This document shows, in pieces, positions 11,023 through 21,982 of a stretch of 64,000 nucleotides of DNA. A program made the translations under genes and the position numbers. A model generated the notes under the pieces. That model saw only the letters and a list, made by a program, of their open reading frames with translations. It had not been told where the DNA came from and ran no database searches. Source of the stretch: Toxonevra muliebris (taxonomy: Eukaryota > Arthropoda > Insecta > Diptera > Pallopteridae); assembly GCA_963691655.1 (NCBI GenBank), contig OY829327.1, positions 55,936,079 to 56,000,078 on the forward strand, in the 5' to 3' direction. How positions within the stretch are numbered: position 1 is the first letter of the stretch; each line of letters begins with the position of its first letter.

Positions 11023-13018
11023 TGAAAGCTAATAAAATTGTTTAACAACAAAAACAACTGAGTTAATAATGATCCGCTTCATATTTTGTATATAACAAAC
11101 ATTGTTAATAATTTTGCTCAAACAGTATCATCAGCCAATATGGCTTTGTTTTTGTCGAAGGTCACTCACTGATGCGCCTAACGGTCTTTTTTTTTTTTTT
11201 TGTTGTAAATATCTCTTCTATCAGACTTCAGTTTTTTTCGTGCACGTCGTTGAGTTCAAATCGGAGATAATATAATAAAAAAGTTTCATTTTCTGGTAGT
11301 CTAGAAGCAAGCAATGTAAGCCATCATTTTCAAAATTTAGTTAACAAAATATTGATTTGAGATTTTCATTTATAATGATTCTCTGTTCTTAATCTACAGT
11401 ACTGCAAGTTAAATACTTTTGAAAATGTCAATTGTGTCAATAATGGAGCACATTTTTAAATCTTGGATTTTTTTTCCAAATTCAATGTACGGTCTTTAAG
11501 CCTGAATCGCCATTACCAGGGAGCGGAAAAAACTAAGAAAAAGGCAAAATAAAATTGCAAAAAAGGCAGAAAAAGTCACTAAAAACAACAAACAACAAGG
11601 CAGCATTAAGCTATAAAAAAAAGGCATAAAAAAGTCTGGAAGTCAGATACAATTTTAAAACGAAGTTTTACATCGATCGATATGTAGAAATTTATGTTTT
11701 AGGTACTTAGCACTTATTTAAAGGAAATCTTAGTTCGTGTAGTTAAAGACATTAAAGAGCTTACTTACATAAAAAATTGCAAAGTCGCACATTTTTTCAT
11801 GCACCGAGTCAGTTACAAAAGCAAAAAGCAAAAAAAAAGACGAAGGAAGCTGTCAAATAAAGATGCATACGCGTTTTTCAAAATTTCTACAGACAAAATA
11901 TGCCAACTTTCGTTTTCAACCAATGGGCCAACATTGACCTTGGGTACATCCAGCTTTGTCGGTCGTTTCATCAATCGAAATGAAAACAAGTTTTTTACGA
12001 ACTTAGAACCGGATGCTTAACCCTTTCGTTATTTTTGGCTATTATATTGTACAAAAAAAATTTTCATATTTCACTACTTCTCATCTCAAACCTATCTGGA
12101 ATTTTAAAAATAAAAAAATTATTTTTTGAATCAAGCATGTTTTTTATCTTTAAAATTTAAGTTTGAGTAAAAACGAGAGTACAGTTTTTTATTTGATTTT
12201 GAAAAACAGCCCAAATTACATTTGAGTGAATTTAAGTAGTGAAGGTACAAAGTTTAAAATTTTGAGCAAAAAAGTTTATATATTTTTTTTATAATTATAT
12301 AATAGTTTAAAACGAAAGTTAAAACGCCATTTCATAATACAGCTAGCTGGTTTATCATGTGCGAATAAAACGACCAAGCTGTTAAGTCTTCTTCATTATA
12401 TTGTTATTCACAATGAAACTGCTCAGCAACTGCTCCCAGCCATTGCGGCCAATCGTGGGCATTGTTTTTAATTTTTACTCTTTACAAGAATATTTAACAA
12501 TAATTTTTACATTTCAAATCTTTTCTTTTTTTGTTTTTTGCCAAACTATAAAATTTGATGTAGTTAAACTACTTGTTAAGTAAACATAACAACTATAATT
12601 ATATGTGTTCCCTCTGCGGCTTTGTTTTTCCATACGATTATCACTGCTAGTTATACATAACTTAAAGCAAGTGGCGAATAAAACGCAGCTAATAAAATGT
12701 TCAATAAATAAATTGGTTACTATAACATAGTTCAACAAACAAAAAAATAACAATCTGATAGAACTCGGGCAAAAAATTGACGTCTAATTTTTTTTTTTAC
12801 GTGGGCCTAAAGTTTGCCCATTTCTAACAGATTAAGTATAATAAACCATAAGATAACTTGTTAGTTTTGTATCAGAGCTTGTTTGTATATTCGGCAATAG
12901 TAGAATTTTCCGTAGAATATTTTCCTCCCACATATTAACCCTTTGGCACCCACCATTATGGGTCTTTTTTGCCTTTTTCAAAAAATTTCTTTTTTGACCC
13001 ATTTATTTCCATTCGAAT
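11023..13018. other. AT-rich non-coding stretch
   Basis: No gene is recognised. TTAACCCTTT occurs at 12017 and about 12936, resembling the left ends of TTAA-type elements, but no convincing right partner was found. Confidence 0.45.
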
Positions 13019-13608
13019 AACACTACTCAACAAGATTTTGCACAACGAGAGGCGGTAACATTTTCTATAGTGCAATTTTCCGTAGAATCTGAATATCTTA
13101 ATGATTTTTTTCGATTAGCCCCAATTTTCCATGTAGATGGCAATAATAAATAAGTGCACTGTTGATAGTACATACTTCAATCAAATGGTTGTAAAAATTT
13201 TAATTTTATTTTTCAGCCAATGAATTGTAAATTTTTGTATATTTTAGATGGGAGCTGGGGAAAAATTTTAAGATATAATACGTGCCAATAGTATCAGTAA
13301 TATTACTGTTATGATCGAAAATAGTTAAAAGAAAATCACATTTTTCATATTTTATCAAACAAATTTCAACTTTGAAGCCCTATATCTCAAAATAATTATG
13401 TGGGTGACAAAAAGTTAGCCCTTTTATCTTATAGAAAATTTTATTACAAAATTTTTGACATACGTATGTATGTCTATAAAAAAGTCATAATTTACGAAAC
13501 TATAGCATTTTATACATGAAAAATTGGGGCTACGAAAAATTGTACTGTAGAAAATATTATCGCCATTCGTTGTGGTGAAAGTTTTTGCAAATTTGTAGAG
13601 TAGTGTAA
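13019..13608. repeat. Foldback (inverted-repeat) element
   Basis: The left arm (about 13019-13137) and the right arm (about 13507-13608) are inverse copies. AACACTACTC, then ACATTTTCTATAGTGCAATT and TAGCCCCAATTTTCCATGTA on the left correspond to TTACACTACTC, ATATTTTCTACAGTACAATT and TAGCCCCAATTTTTCATGTA on the inverted right. The spacer is about 370 bp with no coding potential. The bounds are approximate. Confidence 0.65.
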
Positions 13609-13979
13609 TCTGAGAGTGGTTCTTGTATGTATAAGATAATATTCCCGAAATATTATAAACTATCAAAATGGGCATAATATTTGATTTTACTGTTTTTTCT
13701 TTTAAATTCGCAACGTGTCAAAAGCTTGTATAAAAAGGAGTGAAACTAGCGGATACAAGCGGTGCATACATTTTTTTGTCCCATAAAATGATTCATGATC
13801 AACGATTAAAATATATGAGATTTTCTCAGATTATTCGAATGGAAATAAAAAATATGGAAGTTGACCTTTCTCGATTTTCTTCAAATTTGGCACACAGGTA
13901 CTCCAAATTTCTATTAGTAAATCGCATATTGGGCCATAGATCTTGCGAAGTATCTTCCTCTTGAATTTTTCCAACAGCC

Positions 13980-14440
13980 TCAAATCATTGGTCTAATTAT
14001 CTGGTTGGAGAGATGAGGGATTTACTCATAAAGCGTTGTCTTTGTCCGTCGAAAGAGAGCTCTGCTTCTCAATGGCCTAATGAGCCCGTAGAAGCATCTG
14101 TTTGTTTGATTTCAAGGCTAGCTTGTTAATGCTTGATCCTAGATATACGAAATCCTTGAATTCGAATTTTTAATTGTCAACAGTAACATTTAGTTCAAGA
14201 AGCAATGATTTCTTGTTAGTTGAGATAAAGAATTCTCGTGCACTGCAAATCTCAATCGACGAGACTCCTTTTCCAGGTTGGAATCGCCTTGCTTGCGAAC
14301 TGGGTAGAGCACCCTGAAGTTCCAATCACAGGGCATGCTTTTATTTATCCATATTCTGCAAAAGAGCTTGTGCATGCCTTTTGTAAGCTCTTCGCTAACT
14401 AACTTCCATATAGCAGCCGTACGCATAGAGTGAGGCATGT
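13980..14440 (-). pseudogene. LINE reverse-transcriptase fragments
   Basis: The minus strand at 14190-14440 reads AIWKLVSEELTKGMHKLFCR, then NKSMPCDWNFRVLYPVRKQGD, the usual RT start (KIW...P.DW....P..KKGD). Below it, at about 14100-14180, FKDFVYLGSSIN matches the RT thumb (FKYLGS-IN). The middle of RT is deleted and stops are present. The clade is uncertain, perhaps RTE- or CR1-like. Confidence 0.65.
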
Positions 14441-15296
14441 GTGTCTACATTAGCCCTTTCGCAGTGATTACCCGATTTACGCTTTTAACGATATTTTTCA
14501 AAAGTGAATTCGGCACCTAAGTAACCCTCATTATGTGGAAACTTTTAAATTTAGTTGTTCTTTTTTTTATATTACCTGGGACATAATACGTGTCCTAGCA
14601 TCAACGAATGGGTTAAAAAACTCAAAAACATAAGTAACCTTTTTTTATTTAAAGGTGATCTTACTTAAAATATAATTGGGTTTGGCAGAGAGAAAATTTC
14701 CAATTTATCACTTTTGAATTTTAAGATTTTGAAGTTTTTTTAATAAAGAGTTAAATTTTCATCACGAAGTGTTGCTTAACGAACGCAGATAATGTGCAAA
14801 AAGAATGCTTGGGTGTCCCCTCATTTATTACCATTGTTTGGAGGTTCACGTGATTACTCTTTCCGCAACGATATGTAATGTTTACAAAAAGTATATGGAG
14901 CTATTAGTCGCTGCATGGCCATGCAGCATTTCGTTGCTTGCATGCCGAGTTTGGTGGTGAGAGAAGTGAGAAGCAAAATCAACATCAAAATCGACCATGT
15001 AGAAGCTCTCATAGACTATGGAGCAGTTGGAAGTAATTCATTGTTTGGCTATGAATGATCAAAAACTGAACCTTTTTGCAACTGGGACTCTTACTCAATA
15101 TACTCTTAATAAATATACTTTCATTTGTGTTTTTCAAATTTTATTTCATTCACTTATTTTTTTTTTTTTTTTGTTTGAGAAGGATTTACATGCTTAAATG
15201 ATTTTAATATTCTTAAATACCATAATAATTATTATTTTTCTTTTAAATTTTAACTCATTTACATGATTAATTGTGTTTAAAAAATATATTTCAATA
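14441..15296. other. Non-coding AT-rich stretch
   Basis: Nothing recognisable apart from a possible short TTAA-type element (about 14454-14612, CCCTTTC...GAATGGG), whose end similarity is too weak to call. Confidence 0.4.
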
Positions 15297-15633
15297 CAGT
15301 GGCGGTAATTTTGAAACACAAAAAGCAACTTTAGAAAATGATTGCTTTTAAATTACAATTTCAGATAAAGTATAGAAATGTTGAATTGTTGAATTCGGTT
15401 ACATGCTGTTCAGTGCTTACTTTGTATCATATTAGAGGAATAGTTAAAAATAATTCCATAATTATTTCAATCATATTTCATATCCAAAAGCACGGGAACT
15501 TTAACTTTCAACATCTGAACATTTTATTAGTTTTTATAAAAAATATTATACTGACAAAAGAAGTTAAATATTTTAAAAGTGCATTCGATTAGTATATGCC
15601 AAAAAATAATTTCATTGATTTCGACCACCACTG
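15297..15633. mobile_element. Tc1-like MITE with CAGTGG ends and TA target duplication
   Basis: TA|CAGTGGCGGTAATTTTGA on the left and, inverted, TA|CAGTGGTGGTCGAAATCA on the right, giving a 337-bp unit. CAGTGGnGGT termini with TA duplication are typical of Tc1-family non-autonomous elements. It has no coding capacity. Flanking DNA on both sides also shares TATTTCAATA. Confidence 0.7.
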
Positions 15634-16452
15634 TATTTCAATATACTCGTATGTGTGTGTTGTTTGGATTTACGTACGTATGTATGCTTAAACTAATCAA
15701 ATAACAATACAGCATAAATATAAGTTAAAGTATTAAAAACATATTTGGAAATAGATTTCGCTGTTTAGTTTTGTATAACAAATTTAACAATCATAAAATA
15801 GAATTGAATTTTTGTTTACGTAAGTTTAGTTAATAGTTAGTTTTATAAACTTACAAAGTTAAATGCGCACAACCAAAAATCAGTATCACACACTTATAGA
15901 ATATGTATGTATGTATTTTAATGCATTTGAAAATTATTTTTCAAAATAAATTCGAATAAAGGCATTAGAAGAAAATGCTTGTAAATTGTTGTCAAGAATT
16001 TTAGTACGCAATCTAATGATAGGCGATATTGCTGAGTAACAGTGGTAGACACAAAGGTGGGCAAAATATGCTCTTCTTTAATACTTAGTAGACCCTGGGG
16101 TATGAAAGATGCCTCTCAACATGTCTGCATCCAAAACCATAATTTTGATGTAATAGCAAGGAATCTGAAAACCACTTTTAGATAATATGAACTTTGTCTT
16201 TTGATTGTAAAACCACAAATATTAGCCTTAACCCTTTCGGTACAATGGTGATACTGTCCAATCAATTTTTATAAATTTATAGTTTGTGGAAAGAGAATTG
16301 ACGGTTCTTTAATATCAATTAAAAAAATTTGCAAATATTTCTTTGGTAACATTACTGTAATGGATCAAAGTGAAAAATGTGTTTTTTTTGTTGTTAATTT
16401 TCAATCGCTCACAACTTTTTACAAAATTGGTCCAAGTATACCAAACTTTTAA
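15634..16452. other. AT-rich non-coding stretch
   Basis: No gene. TTAACCCTTTCGG at 16228 could be the left end of a larger TTAA-flanked unit closing with GGGTTAA at 19244-19250, but the ends agree only over CCCTT. Confidence 0.4.
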
Positions 16453-19017
16453 CCCTACGATGCGCACCTCTCTGGGAGGCGGTAACATAACCTCCTGGGC
16501 CTAAAACAATAATTATGGTCTATTACAGCATGTTATTGTACTGGCAGGTGTTATTGTACTAAGGTATCGTACATGGTCTCCTGCATTTGGTACGCGTTCC
16601 TAGCATGTATATGTGTTCAGTTAGGGCTTTGAAGAGACGTATATAACGTAAGTGATGGTGATTCGAATGGATTTCTTTTCTTTGGTAATTTTTATAATTA
16701 TTTCCTTTTTTCGAAACGAACGAGAATTGTTTTCCATTCTAATTTCAATTATTTCAAATTAATCAGTTGTGAGCGTATTTTCATACAAAGCCTTAGCAAA
16801 TAAAATAAGAAAACCACAAATTTTATAATAACACAGTGTGACAAAAAATAAAAATTTTAATATACTTTTTTCGTGGCTTACTCCTGTCGTAGGTCTAGTC
16901 AAGCAGAAAAAAAAATGCATCCTCAGAATTTTCAATTGACCCTCAAAATCTGGACTTAGGGCCAAAAAACCCATTTTTGATATGTGAAAGCATATACTTG
17001 CCCGTAACTTTATTTTTATTTATCCCAGGAATACGCTTTTATATTTTATTGAAAAGATGATGTTTAGCTACTTACAACGATACATAAATTTGTAATATAT
17101 CTTGAGGAATACCGGAGTTAGAGGACAAAAAATATGGAAAATCGAAAAAAAATTATTCATTTTGAATGGCGTTTTAAACGATTATTTTGCCTACCAGTGT
17201 ATATATCAGAGTACATGAAAATAAACTGCAATCAATTCTGTTTCTAACGAGTTCAATACGTAGAATGTAAGTATTTGTATACGAGTATTACTCCAACTAT
17301 TTAAGTATACAATACAACAGCTTAAAAATGTACGCATTTTTTCCAGTATATGGTGCTTGAAGTCGAATATCTCAGTCAAACCTGAATGAATTTTGAAAAT
17401 TTTTAACTCCTTGGAAACAAAATTGAATGCAGTTTATTTATTTATACCTTTATATACACACTGGTTAACAAAATAGTCGTTTAAATCGCCATTCAAAATG
17501 AAAAAATATAAAAAAATTTAAATTTTCGTTATATTTTGCCCTTAAGCTTTGGTATTTAGTAAGATATATTACCAATTTATATATTATTGTAAGCAACTAA
17601 GTGTCCTCTTTTGAATGAAATATAAAAACCTACTCGTCGGATAATTAAAAACGAAGTTACGGGAAAGTATATGCTTTAACCTATCACAAATGGGTTTTTC
17701 GGCCCAAAGTCCAGATTTTCAGGGTCAATTCAAAATTCTGAGTATGCAGTTTTTATCTGCTTGACTATATCTACAATTTGAGCTTTGTCTCGAGGAAAGT
17801 ATATTTTCACTATCACACAGTGTAATTATAACTTTTGTGCTGGAAAGTATATTAATAAAATTTATATAGGGTTTTGTTCACTAAATATTCTGCCATAGTT
17901 CGGTAAAAAAAAGCATCATTTAAGAAATCGATCCGAAGTTCCAACATGCGTTTTTCTACCTGCATATAAGTCGGATCGATGATCCGAATTACAAGCAAAT
18001 GGGGTGTTTGCATAATTACAAAATTTAGGAAAACTGTCTAGTTTTAATTAATGAAAGCTTTTCGGTTGTAATTTAGATATAATTGATGATGTTTGGAGGT
18101 AATTTGGATCGACCCTTTGTTTAGAGAGTTTTTGTGGAATTTGATTTCAAAGTTTAAATAAACTTGAAAATTTTTTTTAATTTTAGTTTTTTTTGCATTT
18201 TAAAATTCAAAAATTTTTTTTTTTTTTGAAATATTTATTAAAATTAATAGCGTTTCTTAGTATTATACCAATTTTGGAACTAACAAGTAATATTTAGTTA
18301 AATTCAATATGAAATATATTTTTAAGAACCAGTTTGTGTTAACTGATCTTAATTTTTGATTATGTCAACATAATTATAAATTTTAATTCAGAAATTGCCA
18401 AGAATGATTCGAAGAAATGATTTTCTATATATTTCATTGTTCACCAGTTCATAGATTAGCGGATCCAAATTTTATTACTTTAGCTTGATATGATATTCGA
18501 AGATATTGGATTTTTGCGAAAATGCCACGCCCACTTTGAGATACGGTCACATTTTATAGCCCATAACTTGACATACATACAAGTGCATCTCTACACCTAA
18601 TTGAACTAAGATCAGACAAACGGTTTATGATTACATAAGGAAAACACATAGATTTGGAAATAATTTGCATGTATGTGTGTGTATGTATTTATGCATACAC
18701 ACTTTTTTTATATATATATATATTTTCCTTAAAACCTAAAATTACCTTTTGCGTCTAAATAAATCTCAAATTCAAAATAGTTTGCTATAAATTTTGCAAC
18801 ACACAAAAATAAACACCTGGGCCTATTTAGGCTCAGGGTGTAACTTTCGATGTTGAGACAAAAAAAAAATAATTTTGTTGTACAGACTTATTCGGATAGA
18901 AACAAATTTTGATTCTTTGTGCTCAGAAATCATTGGCGCAAGAAGTCATGGAGTTTCAGATTGATTCATCGAGAAACTCAAAATGGGCCTAATTAGGCCC
19001 AGGTGCCCATCCTAGAG
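16453..19017. mobile_element. TTAA-flanked (piggyBac-like) element, 2.6 kb, non-coding
   Basis: TTAA (16449-16452) then CCCTACGATGCGCACC; the right end, inverted, reads CTCTAGGATGGGCACC and is followed by TTAA (19018-19021). Thirteen of these 16 positions agree, and the TTAA adds to the match. GGGCCTA/TAGGCCC motifs recur just inside both ends (about 16495, 18822 and 18986). No transposase frame is present. A long hairpin occupies its left half. Confidence 0.65.
16829..17826. repeat. Long hairpin: two ~380-bp inverted arms, spacer ~240 bp
   Basis: The left arm (about 16829-17209) and right arm (about 17449-17826) are inverse copies. ACACAGTGTGA ends, AGTCAAGCAG, CAGAATTTTCAATTGACCCT, AAAAACCCATTT, GCATATACTT, CCCGTAACTT and TTTTGAATGGCG appear in order in the left arm and, with scattered changes, in the inverted right arm. 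A transcript through it would form a long double-stranded stem. Confidence 0.8.
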
Positions 19018-20445
19018 TTAATATGTTGTGGGAAAAACTATTTACTCAAACATGATTTCCTATGCTATTTTTTTAATTTCTGGTTACTTTTTTGGGAATA
19101 CAAGTTTTGCTATGGCTTACTGGTGACCTTAAGATTTTCAATGAAAATTTTTTAAGAACTTGTTTACAATGAAACGGGGGTCGAAGAATGAAATCTAGAC
19201 TCGGGTTTGCTCTTTCGGTTCTAGTTTTCTTACGGTCAAGCAAGGGTTAAGTGAAAAACTTATACAAATTTACTTTGTCTATTTTAAAAAAAATATCTAA
19301 CAAAAATTAACAGAAAAAATCGTAAAAAGTCCCATTGAAGCGGTAGAGGGCATTTCCAAAAAAGTATATTTTTGGTGGTAGAATAGATTCTGAGCTTCCT
19401 AATATAGATAAGGACATAAGCTAAACAATTTTTTTCTTGCTAGACATTTTTCTATATTCTGAACCATAAAAAAATGTAATTTTCCTCTTCCCCTATCTTT
19501 GAGGTGTCTTTTTTTGGCAGTATGAGAATGGAGTTTCTGTTTCCACTTAGCTTTACTTTTATTACGGATATGACCTCGAAACTATTAAACATTATTTTTT
19601 ATTATTGTAAAAGCAGTCAAAAAGTGTAGGTTGAAAAATACGATTTTGATTTCTTAACGAAAATGATATAAAATATGCAAATTAATCATCCGTTATGCTA
19701 ATTAAGATTGCTGATAAAATGCAAACCTTTCTAATTCTTAAATGTACATATTGTTAAAATAGATTAAGGGTACCCCCCCCCCCCCCCATTCTCGGGGTCA
19801 AAAAATCGAATTTTTTTTATTGTCCTGTTCGAAACCAAGAAAACCAAGCCTATGAAGAGTCTGAAGGGATTTTGTATGGACCAGGCATAGCTGATTGAAG
19901 GTGAGTTTGTTTTATACACGAAACATTGCTTCACAAAACTTTAAACGCATTTTTCTCGAAACAGTGTTTTGACGATTGGTGGACTTTGTAACTCAAAAAC
20001 TATTCCACCAATCGCTTTGAAATTTTGCAATGTTGTTTAATACATCATAGCTATAACTTAGACTATTATCAAGAAGATTGATAAAGATTTTCTATAATTT
20101 TCAGCTTAGTTTTTAACCAAAAAGCATTGAATTTTCGAAAAAATACATTCAAAGGTCCGCCATTTTGTGAATTTTTGTCAGAAATGAATAATAATAGTCT
20201 ATGTTATTGTAAAACATGTACTTTATCTAATTCTGTTTGATTTTTTGATTTCAGACATTCCAGTGATTTGCAATCGTTCCCGCCATCAAAAAACAGGCTT
20301 TTTTATTGACAACGAAAATGTTTGTAAAACAACAATGTAAGAATTTTTTCTTGTTTTTAAAGTTTCGAAATACATATGTGCAGATATCCAAACCTCAAAA
20401 ATTGATTTTTATTTATTTGCCAGCCCATTGAGTATCGCGGAAATT
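19018..20445. other. AT-rich non-coding stretch with a poly-C tract
   Basis: An uninterrupted run of about 17 C lies at about 19771-19787 in otherwise AT-rich DNA. No gene is recognised. Confidence 0.5.
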
Positions 20446-20815
20446 CTAATTCAATATTTTTGAGTACCCGATACTTATCGGCCGATACTTTTTATTCGAT
20501 ATCATGTTTCTAACAATGGGTATTGCTCTGTTAGCTGGCACTGAATCCGTATGAGCCTCGACTGAGAGTCGACACACCGCCTTCTTTACTTCCCTTTGAA
20601 TATATAGATCTAGTGGAAACAAATCAAGCAAAGCATTAACCGTATCACCTGGAGTGTAACTCAAAACATCGATGATACCAAGACTCAACTGTAAATTGTT
20701 TAACATAGAGATCGAACACTTTGCGCCACCATATTGCAGAGACGTATGTGGCAATGGGTCTAATTAGGGCCGAACACAGTCAAAGTGCAACTGTCGTCTT
20801 CTGACCTTGAGGCTG
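20446..20815 (-). pseudogene. LINE RT/RNase H connection fragment
   Basis: One minus frame reads IRPIATYVSAIWWRKVFD (about 20700-20770), the usual segment after the RT thumb. After a frameshift, GDTVNALLDLFPLDLYIQRE and VKKAVCRLS follow (about 20545-20665), the region just before RNase H in R1/LOA/I-like LINEs. It has a frameshift and an early stop and is flanked by unrelated DNA. Confidence 0.7.
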
Positions 20816-21539
20816 TGGTTATATTGCGTGTATGCTCGGCGAGCAGCATGAAATTGTTGTTGCACCGAACATTATTTTTCAAAACAGTATAATTACATAC
20901 AAAATAGTATTAAGCAAACGAGTATATTTTGACAAAAAGCCACTCTGCAACGAGCTGAATGTAACCACCTCGACCGAGCACGGGAGAAAATGTTTTGTGT
21001 TCGTCGAACACCAAGCACCAATATAACCAGGCACTAAGTCTTGCCAAAAGTTTTTCCAGAAAACCTTAAGTGCACGAGATACCTTTCGCTCGACATCAGT
21101 TTTCCACGCAAACACTATTGAAAATCACCGACTTTACCATAGAAAAGTTTTTTGTTAAACACTCCTTTTTTGATATTTAATATGGTATTTATGAGCATGC
21201 AACCCTCTGTGTCAAATTTTTGAATTTCTTCAAAACTCAAGTGAGAATGGAAATCAATTGTTCAGAAACACTTAACCATTAACAATGGTCCAAGAATAAA
21301 TTCGCACTTCGCCTTGCGTACTTTCAAATAAAGATATTCAGACTGATTATTTTGGATTGGAAGTGGTATTTGTGATTGGAAGTGGAAGTGGAATATTTTC
21401 TGTACTGCGTTTCTTCTGCTGAGCATATAGGACAATCATCCCAGTGATAAAAGAAACGCACATCCCTATTGGTTAGGTATAGGAATTCAAACCTTAAAAG
21501 GTACACTAAAAGAGGAAGAACAAAATACCAGATCATCCT
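20816..21539. other. Non-coding stretch
   Basis: No gene or repeat is recognised with confidence. Confidence 0.4.
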
Positions 21540-21960
21540 ACTGGGCACTCCTCCCAAAGCTTAGACAGTCAAAGCTGCTAATTGGGAAGTTTGATCCAAG
21601 CAGAGCGGCTCTCTGTCTTAAGTTAAATAAAAGCCAACTAATGCCAATAATGGGCTTACTTTCAGGGCATTGCAAACTGGGGAGCATATGAAAAACCTAG
21701 GTTTAAGTCAGGACAGCACTTGTAGATTCTGCAAAGAAGACAAGGAAACATCCGAACACATCCTGATGCACTGCGAGGCGCTCACTCGCAGAAGGAAGAG
21801 GTACGTGGGTCATTACCACCCAAGTAGTGGGGATATCATAGCCTTAAAGCCACATCAGTTGCTGAGATTCCCCACCAAGATTGGCTTGTCTGACAGCCCG
21901 TGAACAGGTTACTATCAGGAGTACAATAGATCTCTTAAGGTCGTAGTACATCACACCCTT
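21540..21960 (+). pseudogene. LINE 3' end fragment with CCHC-like zinc knuckle
   Basis: Plus-strand frames read LNKSQLMPIMGLLSGHCKLG, then after a frameshift EHMKNLGLSQDSTCRFCKED and ETSEHILMHCEAL. GLLTGHC..L...G.....C..C....ET..H.L..C is the conserved C-terminus of RNase H-bearing LINEs. A TCTA microsatellite follows at about 21961-21982. Confidence 0.8.
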
Positions 21961-21982
21961 TCTCTATCTATCTATCTATCTA
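21961..21982. repeat. (TCTA)n microsatellite
   Basis: About five tandem TCTA units directly follow the LINE 3' fragment and may be its tail or an expansion of it. Confidence 0.8.

Noticed and set aside
14454..14612. Possible 159-bp TTAA element (CCCTTTCG...CGAATGGG)
   Set aside because: The left border is TTAG, not TTAA, and end similarity beyond CCCnTTCG is weak.
16232..19246. Outer TTAA element around the 16453-19017 element
   Set aside because: Only CCCTT agrees between the ends; mentioned as a possibility but not supported enough to list.
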